From an uncultured Lachnospiraceae bacterium (lineage in GTDB: Bacteria > Bacillota > Clostridia > Lachnospirales > Lachnospiraceae): a stretch of 64,000 nt of DNA. Position numbers and translations under genes: made by a program. The notes beneath the pieces were generated by a model. The model did no database searches, had not been told where the DNA came from, and saw only the letters and a list, made by a program, of their open reading frames with translations. Below, one piece after another: positions 60,305-64,000 of this stretch (position 1 is the stretch's first letter; the number at the start of each line of letters is the position of its first letter). The stretch covers positions 1-64,000 of the forward strand of contig CAMWBY010000011.1 of NCBI GenBank assembly GCA_947172645.1, given 5' to 3'.

Positions 60305-60925
60305 CTACAGACACATCACCATGCACTTCTCCCGAATGCCGAACGTATCAAAATATCGGTTTTCCATGGGAATCCATTCCTCCGCAAACCTGCCGTACAT
60401 CTGTACGCCATTGCGGGCAAGTATCCTCTCTTTCTGTTTCCCGGCAGGCAAATCTATAAAAAAACGTACCTGATAGATATCCCCGAAATAAGGATGGCAA
60501 CTATATGCGCCTTCTATAATATTAAGCTTCTTATACGGCACCGTATAGGATTCCCCCAATTCCATCTTCCCGCAGTCGAAACGCCGGTATGTAAACCCCT
60601 GCGCGTCCGCCAGACGGTCAAGCACTTCCTCACGGAAACGCTCATAATCTACATTCCCGCCAGGCTCTGCGTATCTTTCCGGCGTGCGCTGTGCCGTTCT
60701 CAGGAAAAAATCATCCATATGGAAAAGATTGCAGTCGTATACCGACGCAAGCGCTTTGCCCAAAGTTGTCTTCCCGCCGCCGCAGACACCGTCCACCGCC
60801 ACATGAACCTGCCCTGTGTCTCCCGCCTCCTCCATTGCGCGGTCAATAACGGCACAGATGTCCCCCAACTTTGGAATAACGTATGATATTGCCTCATCCA
60901 CTCCCCGTGGTTCTTTAATTTTCAT
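60305..60925 (-). CDS. P-loop kinase related to uridine kinase
   Basis: 206 aa. P-loop VDGVCGGGKTTLGKAL (the Walker A), FHMDDFFLRTAQRTPERYAE, GGNVDYERF and IIEGAYSCHPYFGD with VRFFIDLP. The fold is that of uridine kinase or other phosphate-adding enzymes on small metabolites. Substrate unknown. Its ATG overlaps the stop of the ECF S-component gene by 11 nt, so the two are translated together. It may phosphorylate what that transporter brings in. Confidence 0.85.
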   Translation of the reverse strand: MKIKEPRGVDEAISYVIPKLGDICAVIDRAMEEAGDTGQVHVAVDGVCGGGKTTLGKALASVYDCNLFHMDDFFLRTAQRTPERYAEPGGNVDYERFREEVLDRLADAQGFTYRRFDCGKMELGESYTVPYKKLNIIEGAYSCHPYFGDIYQVRFFIDLPAGKQKERILARNGVQMYGRFAEEWIPMENRYFDTFGIREKCMVMCL

Positions 60926-61457
60926 AGTCCTTCAACACTCCTGCCCTCTTCAATGCGATTATGATAACAGGAATCAAGACTATCTGCAAGATAATTCCCG
61001 GCACTGCGTTGAGAAGCGCGCCGGACAGGAATATCTGCATGGAAAATGCGCTCCCTGCAATACCGTACAACGCTATGCTGACAATTCCCCATACAACCCT
61101 GCCCGCAACCATCGCCCCAAAAAGGCTCACATAAATATAAGGAATCTTCTTAGGCAGCCTGGCATACAAAATACCTGTCACCGCGCCATATACCGCCAAT
61201 TCCACCGCCATTGCCGTGGCGGTAGGCATAATCGGCGGCATACCGAACATGACGCTCCTGAGCAAAGGAGTTGCCAGTCCTACCGCAAGCCCATACTGCC
61301 AGCCACAGATAAAGCCGCACAATAATACCGGAATATGCATCGGCAGAAGCATATTGCCAATCTGCTGAATCTGCCCCGTAAAGAAGGGCAGCACAATCCC
61401 AAGCGCCATAAATAACGCCGATAAAACCAATTTCTTCGTCTGTCTCATCATTTTCAC
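60915..61457 (-). CDS. ECF transporter S component (vitamin uptake)
   Basis: 180 aa with about six spans (LSALFMALGIVLPFFTG, cut; MHIPVLLCGFICGWQYG; AVELAVYGAVTGILYA). The LPMHIPVLLCGFICG motif is typical of S components of energy-coupling-factor transporters. It would take up a vitamin or related small molecule with EcfA and EcfT encoded elsewhere. The substrate cannot be set from sequence alone. It overlaps the kinase gene. Confidence 0.88.
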   Translation of the reverse strand: MKMMRQTKKLVLSALFMALGIVLPFFTGQIQQIGNMLLPMHIPVLLCGFICGWQYGLAVGLATPLLRSVMFGMPPIMPTATAMAVELAVYGAVTGILYARLPKKIPYIYVSLFGAMVAGRVVWGIVSIALYGIAGSAFSMQIFLSGALLNAVPGIILQIVLIPVIIIALKRAGVLKDYEN

Positions 61458-61689
61458 CCTTTGTGTTTATATTTTATCCTTTCTTTTTTCTTTTCCCCTT
61501 CTGCTCTGTTTCTGCGCACTTTTGTAGGAAGAATCTGTTTCGCAAATTCTTGTTGGCATGTTACCCGCCATGGCGTACTTCCCTAATCCTAATAACATAA
61601 AAAAAAATGCTTCGCATTCTTGCGAGATTATAAGTATTCCTTCGGAAAACTTGTCGCAAACTTGTGATTCCATGTCCATCTGACGATGG

Positions 61690-61708
61690 ACTTTCCTATA
61701 AAGTAAAA
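61690..61708. repeat. 19-bp dispersed repeat, copy 2
   Basis: Identical over 19 bp to 33278-33296. It adjoins the next hairpin. Confidence 0.7.
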
Positions 61709-61757
61709 AAGAAGGCACCCTGCATGGTTCCCCATACCCGGTTACCTTCCTGGTAAG
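61707..61757 (-). terminator. Terminator after the Cys/His repeat gene
   Basis: GAAGG/CCTTC closes an imperfect long hairpin with CATGG/CCAT inside, followed by TTTTTT on the minus strand. Confidence 0.65.
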
Positions 61758-61896
61758 CTTAATATCCCTATAAAATCCAACACAAACAATCCATCATGTC
61801 ATATAAAACAGCATATTCCTGTCAATCAGGCGCTTGGCGCCCCCTGCCCGGCTTCTGCCGGCCGTTTATCCTACGCTGCTTATCCTGCCAATCGTT

Positions 61897-62427
61897 CTAC
61901 CAACACCCGTGATGGCCGCGTCCATGATGTCCTCCCCGGCTCTGTGAACGCCCGGTGGTCGCCGGCACACAGGAACCGTCGCAGTACCCGCTGGCATGGT
62001 TATATCCACAGTACGTGCCATGGTCATGAGTATGGTGCCCGGTCTGAGTACATCCCTCCACATAACACACGCCCACCGCCCCGCAGGAACCGTCACAATA
62101 TCCACAGGCATGGTCATAACCGCAATAGGTAGTCTCATTGTGCGTATGATATCCTGTCTGGGTGCATCCCTCCACATAGCAGACGCCGATTGCCCCGCAG
62201 GAACCATCGCAATACCCATCCTCATGGGCATACCCGCAATATGTCGTATCATTATGGACATGCAGACCCACCTGCGTACAATCCTCAACCGTGCAGACTG
62301 TACATACGGCGTCTGTTACTGCTGCCTGTGCCTGACGATGATGTCCGTGAGCCGAGACAGGCATGACAAACATTGCTGAAAGCAAAATGCTGACCGCCCC
62401 CGACGCTAATACCCTTTTCATACGCAT
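61897..62427 (-). CDS. Secreted Cys/His-rich repeat protein (putative metal binding)
   Basis: 176 aa, ATG start with GGAGGG 8 nt upstream. Signal peptide of about 26 residues (LASGAVSILLSAMFVMPVSA). Then three units of about 38 residues: (VCYVEGCTQTGYHTHNETT, then YCGYDHACGYCDGSCG), each with six Cys and three His. The end (GGHHGRGHHGCW) adds His. It most likely binds zinc, copper or another metal outside the cell, or forms a small disulfide domain. I know of similar Lachnospiraceae proteins but no function. It has its own terminator and lies 90 bp downstream of the LacI gene. Confidence 0.8.
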   Translation of the reverse strand: MRMKRVLASGAVSILLSAMFVMPVSAHGHHRQAQAAVTDAVCTVCTVEDCTQVGLHVHNDTTYCGYAHEDGYCDGSCGAIGVCYVEGCTQTGYHTHNETTYCGYDHACGYCDGSCGAVGVCYVEGCTQTGHHTHDHGTYCGYNHASGYCDGSCVPATTGRSQSRGGHHGRGHHGCW

Positions 62428-62517
62428 GTTAGAATCCCTCCATACAAATCAAACGCAATTCCTTCTTATCGTTACTTCATATTCTACTGTCCGCCATATG
62501 CTTTGTCAATACGTATT

Positions 62518-63537
62518 TTACCGATTATGTCGGCGCTTATCCCCGCCGGCAGACTCCCGTATACACACCTCATACCCAAGCAGCGTATGGCTCTCCACCT
62601 CTTCTCCCGCAAGCATCCGCAACAGCAATTCACATGCTTTTCTCCCCAATTGCGCTACGTCGAACTTTATCGACGTGACTGCCGGAATCCTGTTTGCAAG
62701 CGTGGCACTGTCGTAGAAGGATGCAACCTGCATCCGTTCCGGCACTTTCACCTGTCTCGTCTGCAAAGCGTTTAACACGCACCCGCACAGGAAATCATCC
62801 ATGCACAGGATACATTCCGTCCCATCGCCTATGGCTTTCTCCACGATTGCGTCCACCTGGCTGTCGTTTACATTCAGGAAAACTTTCCGGCTGCCGTTCC
62901 AGTTTTTCCGCTTCCCGAAAGCATCCTCGAAACCCTTCAGGCGGCTGCCCGTGACCATATAGCTCTCATCGCCGCCCACCAGGACAATATTGCGGATGCC
63001 GCTGTCAAGCAGCCTGTCCGTCAATTCCCTGCACGCGCCCCGGTGGTCATTGTCCACCTGCACTACCCGCTCATTGTCGGTACTGCCGATTGCCACGAAA
63101 GGTACATCGCTCTTTGTCAAATATCTCATGGGCGCATCATCCGCCAGTGTCCTGGTGAGAATCGCACCGTCAATCTTCCTGTTAGTCACCGCCCGCTCCA
63201 GTTGGGTAATATTATCCGCCGTCACCATGGAGATAAGCACGTCATACCCTCTGGCGGATGCCGCCCTGCTGATGCCCCACATGCAATTCTGGAAAAAAGG
63301 CAGCTCTACAAGATTGTAGTCCCCGGGAATCACCAACCCCAGATTAAAAGTCTTATTCTGCGCCAACCCTTTAGCCACCACATTAGGGCTGTAATGGTGC
63401 TCTTCTATGAAATCCAGGACCCGCCTGCGGGTCTGCTCCCCGATTCTTCCTTTACCCGATATCGCCCGTGAAACAGTCGTCTTGGACACCCCAAGCCTCT
63501 CCGCGATATCCCCTATCGTCAAATTTCTGTCTTCCAT
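62518..63537 (-). CDS. LacI-family transcription regulator
   Basis: 339 aa. HTH at residues 6-30 (LTIGDIAERLGVSKTTVSRAIS), hinge, then NLGLVIPGDYNLVELPFF, VPFVAIGSTDNERVVQV and SVASFYDSATLANRIPAV-like ASFYDSATLANRIPAV. Most similar to sugar-responsive repressors. It is divergent from the GH42 gene at 63713 and an AACGA/TCGTT palindrome lies between them; it probably represses that gene until a galactoside is present. Confidence 0.93.
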   Translation of the reverse strand: MEDRNLTIGDIAERLGVSKTTVSRAISGKGRIGEQTRRRVLDFIEEHHYSPNVVAKGLAQNKTFNLGLVIPGDYNLVELPFFQNCMWGISRAASARGYDVLISMVTADNITQLERAVTNRKIDGAILTRTLADDAPMRYLTKSDVPFVAIGSTDNERVVQVDNDHRGACRELTDRLLDSGIRNIVLVGGDESYMVTGSRLKGFEDAFGKRKNWNGSRKVFLNVNDSQVDAIVEKAIGDGTECILCMDDFLCGCVLNALQTRQVKVPERMQVASFYDSATLANRIPAVTSIKFDVAQLGRKACELLLRMLAGEEVESHTLLGYEVCIRESAGGDKRRHNR

Positions 63538-63579
63538 CGTTCCTCCGGCAGTTTAAAACAAAATCCCGAACCATATCCC

Positions 63580-63608
63580 TTTACTCTGCCCCCGGTATAT
63601 GCTACAAT
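63580..63608 (+). promoter_or_regulatory. Promoter of the GH42 gene
   Basis: TTTACT, 17-nt spacer, TACAAT. Confidence 0.7.
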
Positions 63609-63627
63609 ATCCGCAAAGCAAAACATA

Positions 63628-63641
63628 AACGATTGTTCGTT
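63628..63641. promoter_or_regulatory. LacI-type operator in front of the GH42 gene
   Basis: AACGA-TTGT-TCGTT at about +13 to +26, matching LacI-family half-sites and placed to block transcription. Confidence 0.65.
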
Positions 63642-63712
63642 ACCAGATTAACAAATATCTTACATTTTCGCAAGTGTATACAACCAAAATACTTTTTGAA
63701 AGGCGGCATATT

Positions 63713-64000
63713 ATGGAGACAGACAGACTTTTATTCGGCGTGGCGTATTATGATGAATATTTACCATATGACAGAATCGAAACCGACATGAAGATGATGG
63801 AAAAAGCCGGTATCAATGTCATCCGCATTGCGGAATCTACCTGGAGCACCTGGGAACCCCAGGAAGGCGTGTTCGACTTCACCAGGCTGCACCGGATGTT
63901 ATCCGCCAGCGCCAAACATAACATTTCGGTTATTGTAGGCACGCCGACCTACGCCGTTCCTGCGTGGCTCGCCGCCAAATGCCCCGATGTGATTGCCGAG
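63713..64000 (+). CDS. GH42 beta-galactosidase, N-terminal part (cut by window end)
   Basis: The first 96 residues are visible; the gene runs off the window. FGVAYYDEYLPYDRIETDMK, GINVIRIAESTWSTWEPQEG and VIVGTPTYAVPAWLA are typical GH42 starts. ATG with AAAGG 9 nt upstream. It splits beta-galactosides inside the cell (no signal peptide) and lies behind a LacI operator. Catalytic residues are outside the window. Confidence 0.9.
   Translation, partial: METDRLLFGVAYYDEYLPYDRIETDMKMMEKAGINVIRIAESTWSTWEPQEGVFDFTRLHRMLSASAKHNISVIVGTPTYAVPAWLAAKCPDVIAE

Larger units (their letters stand above)
61458..61896. other. Intergenic region of repeats and a terminator
   Basis: Hairpin AAGAATCTG/CAAATTCTT (61529-61551, partner at 25630-25652), a T-to-A run and GCATTCTTGCG near 61610, CATCTGACGATGG at about 61675, the 19-bp repeat (61690-61708) and the terminator at 61707-61757. 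No gene is credible here. Confidence 0.65.

Noticed and set aside
61866-62288. Met/Arg-rich 140-aa frame over the Cys/His repeat gene
   Set aside because: It is a shifted frame; the Cys/His frame has a signal peptide, a ribosome site and regular repeats.

Overview
The window looks like a chromosomal segment of an anaerobic gut clostridium, most likely a member of the Lachnospiraceae (Bacillota, Clostridia). The grounds are a Gram-positive type PolC, a single-chain FGAM synthase, QueH, DUF3842, ECF-type vitamin uptake, strong GGAGG ribosome sites, TTG/GTG starts, and the order pyrH-frr-uppS-cdsA-dxr-rseP ... ispG-polC. Family-level placement is inference; no rRNA or species marker is present.

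Layout. (1) 1-8500 is an AT-rich accessory block with every gene on the minus strand: an HNH endonuclease, a winged-helix protein that resembles a replication initiator, a DUF5659-like protein, a GIY-YIG nuclease, a Rha-like/nuclease fusion, small Cys-rich proteins, HU, a phage gp10-like protein and a cold-shock protein. Between the HNH and initiator-like genes lies about 2 kb without a credible gene, packed with more than twenty short perfect inverted repeats. A GTTGTC/GACAAC motif occurs both there and in front of the initiator-like gene. This is the strongest candidate for something undescribed: a replication origin or a large structured RNA of a phage or plasmid-like element. (2) 8850-9160 is a tRNA-Val/tRNA-Met operon with promoter and terminator that bounds the block. 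(3) 9200-18600 holds an ECF sigma/anti-sigma pair, argS with a tiny Cys-containing upstream ORF, queH, and carA-carB. (4) 18650-29600 holds a zinc-ribbon repeat protein, purL, a LysM protein, a TetR regulator, and a 756-aa protein with an N-terminal cyclic-nucleotide-like domain preceded by a two-hairpin leader. (5) 29900-35250 is a carbohydrate cluster: GH53 galactanase, zinc ribbon, large putative glycan enzyme, AAC(3)-fold acetyltransferase and LacI regulator. (6) 35490-40030 holds tRNA-Glu, a polar amino-acid ABC transporter (binding protein, permease, ATPase), a repetitive coiled-coil protein and a cytidylate-kinase-like protein. (7) 40240-59290 holds the conserved isoprenoid/envelope/replication genes, interrupted between rseP and ispG by a PP2C phosphatase, a Ser/Thr kinase, an Rpn-type nuclease and an antibiotic-immunity type ABC transporter. 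At its head are a NodB deacetylase and a bactofilin. (8) 59380-64000 holds a DUF3842 protein, an ECF S component overlapping a P-loop kinase, a secreted Cys/His repeat protein, and a LacI regulator divergent from a truncated GH42 beta-galactosidase.

The chromosomal part is rich in dispersed palindromic intergenic repeats. Several have two copies inside this window, and one supplies the ribosome-binding site region of ispG and also lies in frame within the anti-sigma gene. All functions are read from sequence motifs by eye, with no database searches. Start codons were chosen by Shine-Dalgarno spacing.
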